Of a DNA stretch of 5,892 nt, positions 5,846-5,892 are shown one piece after another. The DNA lies in contig DYIH01000109.1 in NCBI GenBank assembly GCA_020723785.1, positions 1 through 5,892 of the forward strand, given 5' to 3'. A program made the position numbers and the translations under genes. How positions within the stretch are numbered: the stretch's first letter is position 1; every line of letters starts with the position of its first letter. The notes below the pieces were generated by a model. It worked only from the letters and a program-made list of their open reading frames with translations. It searched no databases and was not told the DNA's origin. The stretch is from Thermaerobacter marianensis (GTDB lineage: Bacteria > Bacillota > Sulfobacillia > DYIH01).

Positions 5846-5892
5846 ATCCCCAGTTTTGGGCCCGGCCGATTCGCGGACCTGATCTACGGAAC

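Overview
The window looks like a piece of a high-GC, low-branching Bacillota (Firmicutes) chromosome, perhaps a thermophilic or Clostridia-type lineage. Three signs point there. Ribosome binding sites are long matches to the extended anti-Shine-Dalgarno of 16S rRNA (GGGGTGATCC). Two housekeeping-sigma promoters have near-consensus boxes with 17-nt spacers. A textbook c-di-AMP (ydaO/yuaA-type) riboswitch is present. The organism assignment is an inference; no rRNA or phylogenetic marker was searched.

Layout, left to right. (1) Positions 1-966, minus strand: homoserine dehydrogenase (hom), start present, C-terminus cut off by the window edge. It has its own promoter (1083-1111) and a structured leader of about 110 nt with a terminator-like hairpin. 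(2) Positions 1197-2699, plus strand, divergent from hom: an M3-like zinc metallopeptidase with HEAGH. The best translation start is ATG 1197, but an in-frame TAA at 1257 interrupts the reading frame after 20 codons; the rest is open to 2699. (3) Positions 2696-3631, minus strand: an MscS-family mechanosensitive channel, convergent with the peptidase and overlapping its end by 4 bp. (4) Positions 3726-5507, minus strand: a fusion of two universal-stress-protein-like domains to a GT81 glucosyl-3-phosphoglycerate synthase. (5) Positions 5508-5892: the regulatory region of that fusion gene, with promoter (5798-5826), c-di-AMP aptamer (about 5576-5765) and a possible Shine-Dalgarno-masking hairpin (5515-5534).

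The biologically striking part is units 3-5. They form a probable two-gene operon, c-di-AMP riboswitch -> USP/GpgS fusion -> MscS channel. One gene should make the precursor of a compatible solute (glucosylglycerate or a relative); the other should release solutes on osmotic downshock. A second messenger that governs turgor and potassium in Gram-positive bacteria would sit above both. The individual families are known; the domain fusion and this circuit are what deserve a closer look.

No tRNA, rRNA, CRISPR array, transposase or insertion sequence was seen.
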